Source: Corynebacterium pygosceleis
GTDB lineage: Bacteria; Actinomycetota; Actinomycetes; Mycobacteriales; Mycobacteriaceae
Assembly: GCF_016595275.2 (NCBI RefSeq)
Contig: NZ_JAENIQ020000001.1
Location: 496,001 to 560,000 of the forward strand
Direction: 5' to 3'
Length of the DNA: 64,000 nucleotides
Below are positions 17,184 to 28,723 of the stretch, piece by piece. Numbering within the stretch: position 1 is the first letter of the stretch; every line of letters begins with the position of its first letter. The notes beneath the pieces are model-generated. The model searched no databases. It had not been told where the DNA came from and saw only the letters and a list, made by a program, of their open reading frames with translations. A program made the position numbers and the translations under genes.

Positions 17184-18041
17184 TCAGCCGGCGTTGTTTC
17201 TCCGGCGACGGAGCAGTGCGAGACCGAGGAGCATGAGTACTGCTCCGACCAGGGTGAGCATCAGCACGTCGGCACCTGTGTTGGGAAGGTATTTCGCGAT
17301 GCCCTTGGTCGGCTGCTTCGCCTTCTCGACCGGGGTTTCCGGTTTTTGGGGTGCTTGGGCGGTCGTGCCAGTCGAGCTGCCGGACGAGGAGTGCCCGTCA
17401 CCGGGTACGGGGATGGGGATCGGGATGACGCCGCCCGATGAGCCTGATGATCCGGGGGGTGGCTGGTGCGGTTTGTTCTTGGGGGTGATGGTTACCTCGT
17501 ACGCCCATGAGCTGCCCTCGGTGTCTGCCACGGGCAGGGTGATGAGGAACGGCGCGGATACGCGGTAGTCCTTCGACGGATCATCCGGCGCCGTCTCCTT
17601 CACCCGGTAGAGACCCTGCGGCAGTGCCTGGAACACCGCGTTTCCGCTGGCATCGGTGACGGCGGTGTATGCGTCGAGGATCTCGGCGGTTTCGGTGTCG
17701 GAGATGTCGAGTGCGGGGAACGTGTCCCAGACGGCGGCGTCGGTCAGGTCGTAGCCGCCGAGCCGTTCAACAGTGAAGGTCGCACCGGCGACGCCTCCCG
17801 GGGGGAGCTCGCCAGCGGGTACGTCGTTGAACGGGTTCGGTGCCGTCTTGTAGATCGTCAACTGGACGGTGCGACCGGTTTCAATGTTCTCTACGGGAAG
17901 TCCACTGTAGTTACCTGTGACCACTGCGGCGTCGGCGATCGGGTGCGCGACCGTCGCCAGTGTCGCGGCCAGGAGGACGGCAATCGTGCGTGTCTTCATT
18001 GTGGATGTAGGTTTCACTGTTTCACCGGTTCTTTTCATCAT
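17184..18041 (-). CDS. LPxTG minor/basal pilin (SpaB-like)
   Basis: 285 residues at most. An N-terminal signal peptide (KTRTIAVLLAATLATVAHPI ending ADA) is followed by one Cna-B-like domain with VTDASGNAVFQALPQGLYRV and an E-box-type KETAPD. Then comes a Pro/Ser/Gly-rich stalk, and the sorting signal LPNTG with a hydrophobic helix and RRRRNNAG tail. The short, single-domain form at the end of a pilin operon is typical of the base subunit that the housekeeping sortase links to the wall. The start overlaps the sortase stop; an alternative ATG at 17999 would give a shorter signal peptide. Confidence 0.85.
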   Translation of the reverse strand: MMKRTGETVKPTSTMKTRTIAVLLAATLATVAHPIADAAVVTGNYSGLPVENIETGRTVQLTIYKTAPNPFNDVPAGELPPGGVAGATFTVERLGGYDLTDAAVWDTFPALDISDTETAEILDAYTAVTDASGNAVFQALPQGLYRVKETAPDDPSKDYRVSAPFLITLPVADTEGSSWAYEVTITPKNKPHQPPPGSSGSSGGVIPIPIPVPGDGHSSSGSSTGTTAQAPQKPETPVEKAKQPTKGIAKYLPNTGADVLMLTLVGAVLMLLGLALLRRRRNNAG

Positions 18042-18969
18042 TGTTTGAAGCGGCGTGCCGACCGCGGGGTTGGGTCTTTCTCGAGCCGAACAATGCTCGC
18101 CAGAGCCACACGAAGAGGAGGATGAGCGCCAGGAGTGAGACGGCGACCGCCGCGATCATCCACCACTGCCACACGATTCCGTTTGTCTCCTCGAAGGCTT
18201 CTTCCTCTTCGACGGGGTCTATCGCGACCCTGGTTCCTCGAACGAGGAGACGGTGGGAGTTGATTCCGTAGGGGGTGCAGGTGACGAGGGTGACGAGGTC
18301 ACGGTCCGGTATGGCCCGGAGGTCGTCGGTCTCTTCGGGAAGAACCACTTTGATCTGGTCGACCCGGTACTTCATTTTCTCGCCGAAGGTGTTGACGTAG
18401 AAGGCGTCCCCTTCCTTCAGCCTGGTGAGGTTGTCGAAGAGGGTCGCATTCGTCAGTCCGGTGTGTCCCGTGAGAACAGCGTGTGTTCCCGCGCCGCCCA
18501 CCGGAAGTGCCGATCCGAAGAGGTGTCCGACGCCTTTTTCAAGGGTTCTGTCATCGGCTCCGTGGTAGACGGGGAGGTTGACCTCGGCTTTCGGGACGAC
18601 GATCTGCGCCATCGCGTAGTTCGAGCTCAGTTGGTCGAGGTAGTCCTGGTAGGCGAGGTTGTCTTCGCTGACCCGGCTGAGCCACGGGTCGAGGATGGGG
18701 CCGTTCATGTGCTCGGAGTTGTACTGTCTGGCCCGTTCGACCTGTTCGCTCAGTCTGATCGGGTCCTGTTCTTTCACGACTTCCGAGTAGCGGCGCGCTA
18801 CGTCTGCCTGACGGTAGTTGTTCCACTGGGTGGAGACGACGGGGTAGATGAGCACGGCGACGCCCACAATGATGAGCAGGACAGGCAGAAGAACGGCAGA
18901 CAGGCTGCGTTTCTTCTCGCTTTGAGAGTCGTCTCGCGGCGGTGTGTCCGTCATGAGGTTGTGGGACAT
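18022..18969 (-). CDS. Class C (pilus-polymerising) sortase
   Basis: A 315-residue membrane enzyme with N- and C-terminal helices (about 23-45 and 268-292), as in class C sortases. It carries the lid motif DPWLS in ILDPWLSRVSEDN. The catalytic His is in AVLTGHTGL, the catalytic Cys in LVTCTPYG, and the Arg in SHRLLVRG. It joins pilin Thr to a pilin-motif Lys on the next subunit. It is the only sortase in the locus, so final wall anchoring must rely on a sortase encoded elsewhere. ATG 18969 has a GGAG ribosome site eight bases upstream. Confidence 0.93.
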   Translation of the reverse strand: MSHNLMTDTPPRDDSQSEKKRSLSAVLLPVLLIIVGVAVLIYPVVSTQWNNYRQADVARRYSEVVKEQDPIRLSEQVERARQYNSEHMNGPILDPWLSRVSEDNLAYQDYLDQLSSNYAMAQIVVPKAEVNLPVYHGADDRTLEKGVGHLFGSALPVGGAGTHAVLTGHTGLTNATLFDNLTRLKEGDAFYVNTFGEKMKYRVDQIKVVLPEETDDLRAIPDRDLVTLVTCTPYGINSHRLLVRGTRVAIDPVEEEEAFEETNGIVWQWWMIAAVAVSLLALILLFVWLWRALFGSRKTQPRGRHAASNNDEKNR

Positions 18970-19070
18970 CGTTGAACTCCAGGTCGGTGAAAAAGCACTG
19001 CTGAAAAAGGGCGGGGATTCACGCTCCCCGCTGGCGTCATGCGCCCGTGGGATCCGGCGCCCGTCCGGGC

Positions 19071-19100
19071 CCCCCGGTACTGTTCTGCCGGGTACCGGGG
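19071..19100 (-). other. Hairpin between major pilin and sortase genes
   Basis: CCCCGGTAC and GTACCGGGG pair around an 11-base loop, just after the major pilin stop. There is no T-run, so it may protect the pilin transcript or reduce read-through to the sortase rather than stop it. Confidence 0.4.
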
Positions 19101-19121
19101 AGATGGGACGCTAGGTCGGGG

Positions 19122-20702
19122 TTAGGACTTGCGGGAGGATCGCTTGGCCGCGAATGCACCGGCACCGACGATCAGTGCGCCGAGTGCCATCAGTAGGCCG
19201 ACACCGGCGCCACCGGTGGAGGGCAGCTTCGACGAGGTCGACTTGATGTTGGTGATGTCGGCGTCGACGGAGGCCGCGTCATCACCGATGGTGGTGATGT
19301 CGACGACGATCGGTTCGACGAGAAGCTCGTAACCCTTGGGCGCCTTGACCTCTTCGAGGCAGTACTTGAAGTCCTGGCCCTCTGCGGGAACGATGACGGA
19401 CTTGATGGTCGCCGTGCCGGCATCGGTGGTCCAGCTGCTTTCGCCGCCGATGGTCAGGGCCTCGGACAGGTAGTTGTCCTTGTCGGTGCAACGGAAGATC
19501 CTGAATTCCGCACCGGTGAGCTTGTCGTTGGAGCCCTCGGCGGTCTTGTTGATCTTGATGTTGGCCCAGCGGCTGGGGACCTCGGGGCTTTCACCGGAGG
19601 TCGTGTCGGTGGGCTTCTCCGGCGATTCGTCCTGATCCTTGTTCTCGGGGTTCTCCGGGTCGCTGTCGGTGTTGCCCGGGTCCGCGATCTCCTTCAGCTT
19701 GTAGCTGGCGGTACCGGTGTTGACGGCCTTACCGTCGGAGGGGTTGTCACCTTCGGCGACCTTCTGAACCTCGACGGGGAGAACGGCGCTGACCACGGCA
19801 TTGTCGTCCGCGTCACGGAGTTTGACGAGACCGGCGTTGGTGAAGGTCACGGCGACGTCCTCACCCTTACCGGCGGTGGTGGACTGCGGCTTGGTGACGA
19901 CGTAGTCGGTGCCCTCGACCAGTTCCGTGTCGCCGATCTTGACGACGACCTTGTTGGGGTCTTCATTCTTGAGGCGGAGTTCATCGGGGAGGGAGTCCTC
20001 GAAGGCGAAGAAGGTCAGGTAGGAGCGGGCCTGGTCGAACGGGGGGCGCTTCGTCGTCAGGGTGTACTCGAGGATGTCACCGGCGTTGGCGTTCTCGCCA
20101 CCCGTGATTTCCTTGGTGACGTCCATCTTGGTGTTCTTGGGGTAGGCGACGACGTCGTAGTTCCATCCGGAACCTTCCGGGTCGGTCATCGGCAGGAAAA
20201 CGATGAAGTCGTCGCCCTTGACGACGCCCTCGGGCGCGTCGGTTTCCTTGACGAGGTAGGCACCGGGTGTGATGGAGTTCTTGTCGGTGGAGAAGGTGGC
20301 GACACCCTCGGAGGTGGTGGTGTCCGTGTAGACGTCACCGGTGAGATTGCCTTCGGCGTCCGCCGGAGTCATGTTGGCCGCGGACTGGAAGCCTGCCTTG
20401 GTGGTGATGTCGGCGTTGATCTTCTGGATGGAGAAGGTCACTCCACCGAGCTTTTCACCGTCGACGTTGGGGTCTTCTTTACCCGTGGGGTTGTTGGTGG
20501 TGTTGGCGTTGAGGCGCTTGTTGATAGTCAGGCTGACCTCGTGGTTCGCGTCGATTCCGCTGCTGTAGGCGTTCGTGGCGGCGGTCGTTGCGGTGTCGCC
20601 TACGGCGAATGCAGCCGGTGCGCCGATGGCGGCGGCGGTAAAGGCTAGTGAAACGACGGTGGCCTGGGTCGCGGCGCGCAGGGTGCGCGTGTTGTTCTTC
20701 AT
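19122..20702 (-). CDS. Major pilin, SpaA-type, LPxTG-anchored
   Basis: A 526-residue shaft pilin. The signal peptide ends near AFA (about 32). The pilin motif is in WNYDVVAYPKNTKMDVTK (about 180-197), whose Lys is the sortase C acceptor. Cna-B-type domains follow. The E-box is in FKYCLEEVKAPKGYELL with its conserved Glu, so internal isopeptide bonds are expected. A Pro/Asp/Glu-rich linker (about 345-385) precedes the last domain. The C-terminus is LPSTG, a helix and KRSSRKS. ATG 20702 has an AAAGG ribosome site. The hairpin after the gene would suit a more abundant transcript than that of the sortase. Confidence 0.94.
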   Translation of the reverse strand: MKNNTRTLRAATQATVVSLAFTAAAIGAPAAFAVGDTATTAATNAYSSGIDANHEVSLTINKRLNANTTNNPTGKEDPNVDGEKLGGVTFSIQKINADITTKAGFQSAANMTPADAEGNLTGDVYTDTTTSEGVATFSTDKNSITPGAYLVKETDAPEGVVKGDDFIVFLPMTDPEGSGWNYDVVAYPKNTKMDVTKEITGGENANAGDILEYTLTTKRPPFDQARSYLTFFAFEDSLPDELRLKNEDPNKVVVKIGDTELVEGTDYVVTKPQSTTAGKGEDVAVTFTNAGLVKLRDADDNAVVSAVLPVEVQKVAEGDNPSDGKAVNTGTASYKLKEIADPGNTDSDPENPENKDQDESPEKPTDTTSGESPEVPSRWANIKINKTAEGSNDKLTGAEFRIFRCTDKDNYLSEALTIGGESSWTTDAGTATIKSVIVPAEGQDFKYCLEEVKAPKGYELLVEPIVVDITTIGDDAASVDADITNIKSTSSKLPSTGGAGVGLLMALGALIVGAGAFAAKRSSRKS

Positions 20703-20877
20703 GGTAATACCTTTCTTCCCCGCACGGGGTTTGCCCTGGCGGGCTGATTTTTGCGATTGTGCGCTTTTTGACTGTGTCGGCCGGTGTGACCGACTTCGTT
20801 GAATCGACTCGAACTAGGACGAGGTTCCGACATCGGCAGGGCCTGCACGCTGTCTGAATTTGGATGTGTTCATTGCT

Positions 20878-23800
20878 CTAGACCTTTCGCTGACGCCGGG
20901 AGAGCAGGACCGCGCCGGCAAAGAGGATCAGGGCACCGAGACCGAAGGGCGCGATACCTATTCCTCCGGACTTCGGCAGGGTGCCGTCGAGGGACTTCAG
21001 CTGGATGGCCCATGCGGAGTCACTGTCGGTGATGTCGGAGACCGAGCCCTGGATGTTTGACTTCTGGAATGTCGCGGAGACACTCGCGGTGTTGACGTGG
21101 AAACCGTCGTCGTCGTAGTTCATGGCTGACGGATTGTCCGCCGACCAGGAGCAGGTGATGGTTGATGCATCATCACCGGTGGCGGGTGCACCACCGTCGC
21201 CGAGCCAGACCGGTAGCGGGGTGACCGGAGTCACCTCCACTCCGGAGGAACCCTGGGCGTCCACGGTCACAGGTTTGTCGCATTCGAGGCCCGCGATCTC
21301 CATGCTGCTTCCCGATTTGGCGGTTTCGCCGAGACGGTCATTGAGCCTGAAACGTGTGATTTCCGCGGTTCCCGTGTTGATGACGGTGTAGGTGATTTTC
21401 ACCTTCGGCGCACCGGGCATGATCGCGGCGGCGGCGTCCTTCGTGTCGGCGTCGGCGTCCTCGATCAGCTTCTCGAGATGGATTCGCGGGATGACGAGGT
21501 CGATGCACGCATCATCGCTGTTTCCGGATGTGGGGGCGGCTTCCGCGTCCTGTCCCTCGACGGCCACGGAGTTGAACAGTCCACGGGACCGGTCTGATCC
21601 TTCACACCGGAGAGCACTGTAGTCCGGTTGCGTGGTTCCGGTGGACTCGTCGGGTGTTACGGGTATTCCTTCCGCGGAGGTGACCTTGTAGAAGACGTGG
21701 ACCTCGATGGTGGCTGAGGTGTCGTTGTTACCGTTGGCGATTCCCGGGATGTCACGGAAGTTGGTCGGATCGAGTGTGAAGGTTCCGTCGCCTTCGTCGT
21801 TGAACGTGACCAGTTCATCCGACGACAGCAGCTTGTTGTTGGAGCCCTGTGAGTTTCCCGCCTTCACGGCGGTGACGGTCACCCCGTCGACGGCGGACGG
21901 CGACTCGATGAGGGTCGAGGGCTTACCTGAGCCGGAGGATTCGTTCCTGACGGTGACCCGGTAGGTCGCCTCGAATGCCTCCTCGGCTTCTCCCTTTATC
22001 ACGACGGCATCGGACACGCCGTCCTTGGTGACGGTGAAGTTCGTCGGGAGTTCGACGCCGACCCACGCTTTGTCTTCGACGGGCGGACCGGTGACCTTCC
22101 CGGGTTCCGGGTAGGTGGGGTCGCCGGGAACGGCCTGTTCATTGACGTTCAGGGCGTAGGTGGGTGTGACCTTCACCTGGTCACCGTGGACATCGTCGTA
22201 GACGTGATCGGGTTCGAGTTCCGAGACCTTGACCGTGCCGGTGCACGTCGCCGTCTTACCCGATGCGAGACCGGGGTTGAATGCCACCGTGGTCGAGCCG
22301 TCGTTCTCCGTGACCACTGATGCGGCGGCGTCGCCACCGGTACAGGTTATTCCCTGCACGGGGACCTTCTGGCCGGTCGCGAGGCCGTTGCCGTCGAGAG
22401 CGTAGTCCTCGAGAACGACACTGGTGATGTCCGATGACTGGAACTCCGCGGTTCCCTGGTTCGCGTACTTCGGACCGGTTTTACTGGTGTTGTCGATGAC
22501 GTAGGAGACCTCGAAGGCGTCGGCACCGTCGGGATTCGTGATCGTCTTCTTGTTCTTCTGTTCTTCGGCGCTGTCGGCGTCCGACACCTGTTCGCCCTGA
22601 CCGTTGATCTTCTTGGTCACGTCGGTGTTGGCCCGTAGTACCGAGTAGCAGACGTTGCGCGTGTTCCCACGGACCGGAACGAGTCCGTCGGTCTCGTCGA
22701 CACCGATGGTGTTGAATAGGCCCCGGTTCTCGTTGCGGTTCTGACTGTTGCGGACCTTGTCACAGACGTACTCGTCCTCACCGTGTCCGGCGACGGGAAG
22801 TACCTGTTCGACTTCGTAGGTGACCTCGAGACGGAAGTTGCCCTTGCTCCGGGCCTTCATGGGGAGGAGCTTGGAGGTGTCGAGAACCCAGCTCTCACCG
22901 TTGTCATCGGTCGTGAGGTCGGCGGATCCACCCACGATCAGCTTGTCCTGTTTCGTGAGGTTTCCGGTGCTCTGGGTGAGTTCCCGGTCGTAGACGCGGA
23001 CACTCTTGGCGACGAGTCCGGTTGCGGGTTTCGGCCGGTCGATGATGCTCGGGAACTGGGCCTCGACGTATCCGTCGTTGGTCAGGATGATGTTGTAGTC
23101 GGCGGTGAACTTCTGACCGACGACTCCCGTGATCGTCCTGGGCTGTCCACCGTTGAAGGATTTGAAGAGGACGAGCGCGGGTTGCGCCCGGAGCCATGCC
23201 GGGTCTGATGCGGTCGCTGATTCATCGGCGGATGCGTTCGCCTTCGCCGTGACCGTGGCTTCGTTTCCGAAGTACTTGTCCTCGCTTGTCGGAGCTCCAT
23301 CATCCTGGAAGTCCAGTTCTTCGACGCGGTACGCGTCGGACCCGTCCTTACGGCACTTGACCTTCTGTCCGGGGGCCAACGGCGTCTGCAGCTGAACTTT
23401 GGCGACGGTGTCGTTCTCACCGCTGAACGTGACGGTGTCGGATGCGCCGCAGGTCAGACCCGAGAGGGTGATCGGGGTACTTTCCGGGACCTCCAGTTGG
23501 CGGTCCGTGAACTCCAGATAGCTGAGGGGAACTCCGCCGGTGTTCTCGACCTCGAGTTCGAGGCTGAACCTGGCATTCTCCGAACCGAGGTTGAGTGCCG
23601 CTTCTTCCGTCTTGGCGTCCGCGTCCGTGAATGTGCTTCCTTCGGTACTCACCCGCTTCTTGAGACTTACCTCCGGGGCCACGAAAGGAGTGTTCTGGAC
23701 CTTGCAGGTGACCTTGTCATCCTGGCTGACGCCGGACAGCCGGAAACTGTAGGGATCATCGTCCAGGTTGTCGTAGCTGGCGGTGGTGGAAGCCTGTCCG

Positions 23801-25559
23801 TTTGCACCGATGATCGTGCACACGGCGGTTTTACCGTTCTGCGGGCGGAGCGTGTAGCCGGTTTGTTGAATCTCCCTGATGGTGGCGGTCCCGGAATCGG
23901 CGTTGCCGGCGTTGCCGCTGGCGATACGGATTTCGGTGACGCCCTCATCATCGGTGACATAGGTCTGGTTCGTGACGACATTTTCCGAACCACCGGTCGT
24001 GACCACACTCTTCGACGCCTCGAAGCTCCAGCCATTCAGTGGTCCGTTGGTGGGTGTCCCCTGACTGTCTACGATGGATTTCTCGATCCGGACGGTGCCC
24101 TTGCAGGAGCTCGTCAGTTCGTCGAGCTTGCTCTCCAGGTCCGCGGTGCTGTCGACCCTCACCGACTGTGTCGAGATGTGTTTGAGCACTTCCTCCGGAT
24201 GGGCCTTCACCCGGGTCGCCGCATACGTGTTGTTACGTCCGACGATGGGGCAGTCGAAGGTGGAACGGAACTCATGTCCCTGGTAAGACCAGGTGTCACC
24301 GTTGCACGCGGGGACATAACTGTCGGGCAGCTGCCCCTTGTCCGCGAGTTGGTTTGAGTAGCTCTTTCGGCCGTACAGATATATGTTCTCGTATTCGAGG
24401 CCCTCAAGGTAATCAGTTTTCTTGATGTAGGGCAGGATTTCCGTGCGAGCGTTGGGGTTGGTGATTTTTCTGCAGGCGGAACTGTTTTTCGGAGCTATGT
24501 GACAGAACTGTGAGTACACGGGGAGTGGCTGCGGATTACTTTCACCTACGTAAACTCCGATGATCTCCGAGCCGTTGGCCTGTATTTCCCCGGCGACCTC
24601 GTAGGCCTCCCTGATGGCCTCGTGTTGGAAGATACCGAATGGATCTCCCACGGTGACGGGCGCATTCGGCGGGCCGTCGGTGACGAAGATAATGGCGTCG
24701 TAGTTTCCGTCCTTGACCCGGTCGAGTCCGGCCTTCCAGTTGGTGTTCCGCCCGTTATCGCTGTAACCGGTGGCATTCGGATGGTCCGCGGCGTAGCCGG
24801 CCTTGAGTTTCGAGATCGCGGCTTTGGCCGCCGCGACGTCGGACCCCTCGAGCATGGATGTCGGTTGCAGTTCGGCGTCGGCCAGCGGCTCCTTGCCGTC
24901 TGTGGGGGAGTTCGTGGCGAAGTTGAATATGCCGAGCTTCGTGTCGGTTCCAGCGAAGTTATCGATGACGGTGTTCGCGGCCGACTTGATCTGCTCCATC
25001 TCCGCCGAATTGATCGAGGATGAGGCATCCATGACCAGGGCGACCTTGCCGCCGCACTGCAGAGGTTCGACAGGACCGTCCAAGGTGTTCGCGGCGCGGA
25101 CACTGAAATTCCGCGCCACGGGCTGATCCGGCCGGATGAGTCGTTCGACCTCGATGAACTCGAGCTCGTCCGGATGTGCGAGGTAGTACTGACGGAAATC
25201 CTCGGCCTCGTCCGCCGGCCAGTTCGCCAGAGCGTCCTCATACTCCCGCGGCAGACCAGCCGGAGTGGCGGGGCTCTGGAGTGCCGGTTCATTGAGTTCG
25301 GTCTCCGGGTCAAGGACCGTCGGGGCTTCCGGCTCTGCCTCGGGCGCGGGGGCTCGACGGCAGCCTCGGGGACATCCGCCGTAGTCGATCCCACCTCGGG
25401 ATCGCCGGCCGAGGAGGCCGAGGCTGAAGCGGCGTCACCCCCCGTTCCGGTATCGGCCTGGTGCGACGGAGTCTGCGACTCATCGGCGGAAGCACTCTGT
25501 ACCGCCACGATAGCGACCAGCAGAGCCACCACTGAGACCAGGACGAAGATTCGTTTCAT
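20878..25559 (-). CDS. VWA-domain tip adhesin (SpaC-like), interrupted by a one-base frameshift
   Basis: A very large surface protein of about 1,560 codons if read through. The signal peptide (MKRIFVLVSVVALLVAIVAV...) starts at ATG 25559. After DVPEAAVEPP its frame is lost at a run of five C (25348-25352 on the minus strand). One extra C would join it to the long downstream frame, which begins APEAEPEAP. That frame carries a von Willebrand A domain with MIDAS DASSS and IIFVTDGPP, then many Cna-B/DUF11-like repeats, and ends in the variant sorting signal LPKSG with a helix and RRQRKV. A GTG at 25119 could start a product without a signal peptide. A TTG at 25610 is another possible 5' start. 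By position it is the pilus tip. Confidence 0.85.
25348..25352 (-). other. Frameshift site: C5 run in tip-adhesin gene
   Basis: Upstream of this run the signal-peptide frame is open; downstream it turns into Arg/Ser-rich nonsense. The -1 frame meanwhile encodes a Pro/Glu-rich linker that continues to the VWA domain. Adding one C restores a continuous protein. Confidence 0.85.
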
Positions 25560-25610
25560 GGTGACGGTGATCCCATCCGCAAAGATGTTGCAGTTCTGTT
25601 GCTCACTCAA

Positions 25611-26093
25611 GTTCTGGTGCCTTTCGACGTGTCCACCGATGCTGACCTGGCGGTACGGTTGCTTTTCGCGTCAAGGTCCCATTCCGGTCAGGAATGAGAC
25701 CCTTTGCCCATTTGTAGATTTAATATGTGATTGGAGAATGTATGCAATATGTTAAAGCTGTCCCCCAACCAAGAAATACAACATTATTTTATTAGTTTGA
25801 ACGTAGCACACCTGCCACTTTTCGACAAGAACTGTCGACCTGGTCCCCGAGAAAGGAATCTCCAAAAGGAGACGCTCGTCCATGATCGGTGGCATACATG
25901 CAGGTAAAGGAGGGTAGATTCCCTATTATTTACACAAAGAGGGCGAGTGCGGAAGAATTGAGGGAACAATTCCTCGGAAAATAACGCGTTCTTGCTTTTT
26001 ATTAAGTATTTAATTTACAGAGCAACTGCTACTGGCACATCCAGTTGGCACTGGTCGCGAAGCAACCCGAAACCTCTCAGCACGGGAGGACAC
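25611..26093. other. AT-rich intergenic region upstream of the pilus operon
   Basis: About 480 bases without a credible gene, far richer in A+T than the rest of the window (runs such as ATTATTTTATTAG and TATTAAGTATTTAATT). It must hold the pilus promoter. No convincing -35/-10 pair, tRNA, IS end or regulator gene is seen. The small minus-strand ORF at 25784-25969 has no family features. Confidence 0.6.
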
Positions 26094-26094
26094 A

Positions 26095-26128
26095 AAAATG
26101 CCGCCCCTCCGAAGAGGGGCGGCATTTT
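26095..26128. terminator. Terminator downstream of asd
   Basis: A perfect 15-bp stem AAAATGCCGCCCCTC / GAGGGGCGGCATTTT has a 4-base loop. T-runs lie on both sides, so it is bidirectional. It lies 16 bases after the asd stop. Confidence 0.9.
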
Positions 26129-26143
26129 CTTTCTCGAGATGTT

Positions 26144-27199
<1,056 letters not shown>

Positions 27200-27264
27200 T
27201 CACACGGGCCGGCCACCGGAAACATGTGCGGTACCGCCACGGCGACCGGTGAATGAGGGATTGG

Positions 27265-27783
27265 TTAGCGGCCGGTACCCGCATAGACGGTGGCCTCGGT
27301 GTCGCCGCCCAGCTCGAACGCGTCGTGGAGGGCACGCGCGGCGGCCTCGACGTCGGTTTCACGGATGAGCACCGAGATGCGGATCTCCGAGGTGGAGATG
27401 AGCTCCAGGTTGACGCCGGCGTCCCGGAGGGCCTCGCAGAACACCGCGGTGACCCCGGGGTGGGACTTCATGCCGGCACCGACGAGGGACACCTTGCCGA
27501 TCTGGTCGTCGTACAGGACGTTCTCGCAGGCTCCGTCGGCTTCGAGCTTCTTCAGCAGTTCCACCGCCCGGGGCCCGTCGGCGCGGGGGCAGGTGAAGGT
27601 GATGTCGGTGCGGTTGTCCTCGAGCGAGGAGATGTTCTGCAGCACCATGTCGATGTTGATCTCGGCGTCCGCGAGCACGCGGAAGACACGGGCGGCCTCA
27701 CCCGGGGAGTCGGGGATTCCGAGCACGGTTACCTTGGCCTCGGAGAGGTCGGTTGCGACGCCGGTGAGAACTGCTTCTTCCAC
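27265..27783 (-). CDS. lysC: Aspartate kinase beta subunit from an internal start
   Basis: GTG 27783 (codon 250 of lysC) is preceded by GGAGG (27792-27796) at eight bases. Translation from it gives 172 residues beginning (V/M)[16 protein letters not shown]. In C. glutamicum the beta subunit also has 172 residues and starts at codon 250. The product is the ACT-domain regulatory subunit of the alpha2-beta2 enzyme. Confidence 0.8.
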   Translation of the reverse strand: MEEAVLTGVATDLSEAKVTVLGIPDSPGEAARVFRVLADAEINIDMVLQNISSLEDNRTDITFTCPRADGPRAVELLKKLEADGACENVLYDDQIGKVSLVGAGMKSHPGVTAVFCEALRDAGVNLELISTSEIRISVLIRETDVEAAARALHDAFELGGDTEATVYAGTGR

Positions 27784-28530
27784 GGGAATATCCTCCATTG
27801 AGCCGGTCACGAGCGTGCCGGGATCGTTGCTGTACGACGAGCGTACCCGGATCGGGACGCCGAATGCACGGGCGTACTCGACACTGCGCAGCACCAGGAT
27901 CTTGGATCCCACGGCGGCGAGTTCGAGCATCTCCTCGAAGCACAGTTGGTCGAGTTTGCGGGCGTTCTTCACGATGCGGGGGTCCGCCGTGTAGACACCG
28001 TCGACATCTGAATAGATCTCACAGACATCGGCGTCGAGGGCGGCCGCGAGCGCCACCGCGGTGGTGTCCGAACCACCTCGGCCGAGTGTGGTCACGTCCC
28101 GGGTGTCCTTGTTGACACCCTGGAATCCCGCCACGAGACAGATCCACCCCTCATCGAGCGCCTCCCGGACCCGCCCGGGCGTGACGTCGACGATGCGTGC
28201 GTTTCCGTGACGCTCCGTCGTGAGCACACCGGCCTGCGACCCGGTGAAGGACTGCGCCTTCGCACCGAAGGACTCGATGGCCATCGCGACAAGCGCGTTC
28301 GAGATACGCTCACCGGCGGTGAGCAGCATGTCCATCTCGCGGGCCGGCGGCACGGGGTTGACCTGGGCAGCCAGGTCGAGGAACTCATCCGTGGTGTCAC
28401 CCATGGCGGAACAGACCACGACGACATCGTTCCCCTGCTTCTTCGTGGCGACGATCCGCTCAGCCACACGCCGGATGCGTTCAGCGCTCTCCAGCGAGGA
28501 ACCACCATATTTCTGGACGACCAGTGCCAC
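27265..28530 (-). CDS. lysC: Aspartate kinase, alpha subunit
   Basis: 421 residues, GTG start behind a GAGAGGTGA ribosome site. The kinase domain begins VVQKYGGSS and contains the [17 protein letters not shown] and [15 protein letters not shown] blocks. Two ACT domains (about 265-421) bind Lys/Thr for concerted feedback inhibition. It catalyses the first step of the aspartate pathway. The length equals that of the C. glutamicum alpha subunit. A -10-like TACGAT lies about 50 bases upstream of the start. The same gene encodes the beta subunit from an internal start. Confidence 0.96.
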   Translation of the reverse strand: MALVVQKYGGSSLESAERIRRVAERIVATKKQGNDVVVVCSAMGDTTDEFLDLAAQVNPVPPAREMDMLLTAGERISNALVAMAIESFGAKAQSFTGSQAGVLTTERHGNARIVDVTPGRVREALDEGWICLVAGFQGVNKDTRDVTTLGRGGSDTTAVALAAALDADVCEIYSDVDGVYTADPRIVKNARKLDQLCFEEMLELAAVGSKILVLRSVEYARAFGVPIRVRSSYSNDPGTLVTGSMEDIPVEEAVLTGVATDLSEAKVTVLGIPDSPGEAARVFRVLADAEINIDMVLQNISSLEDNRTDITFTCPRADGPRAVELLKKLEADGACENVLYDDQIGKVSLVGAGMKSHPGVTAVFCEALRDAGVNLELISTSEIRISVLIRETDVEAAARALHDAFELGGDTEATVYAGTGR

Positions 28531-28576
28531 CGCGTCACCTCTCGGGTTTCATGTCTGTTACGAAATAGTCAACACC

Positions 28577-28582
28577 ATCGTA
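28577..28582 (-). promoter_or_regulatory. Possible lysC -10 element
   Basis: TACGAT on the minus strand fits the actinobacterial TANNNT -10 pattern and lies 47 bases upstream of the lysC GTG. No good -35 is seen. Confidence 0.35.
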
Positions 28583-28723
28583 CAAGGCAGCACCACACCT
28601 GCACGCCACCGGAGCACGACAGTCACGCGCCCGACACCGGGGAACACTGTTACTGCGGTGGCGTCCGTGCCACGCGGCCCGTGGATACCTGCCGCACCAA
28701 GCGGATCCGCTAGCGTGTAACGG

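Noticed and set aside
25784-25969. 61-codon minus ORF in the AT-rich region
   Set aside because: No ribosome site, no conserved pattern, and AT-rich non-coding composition.
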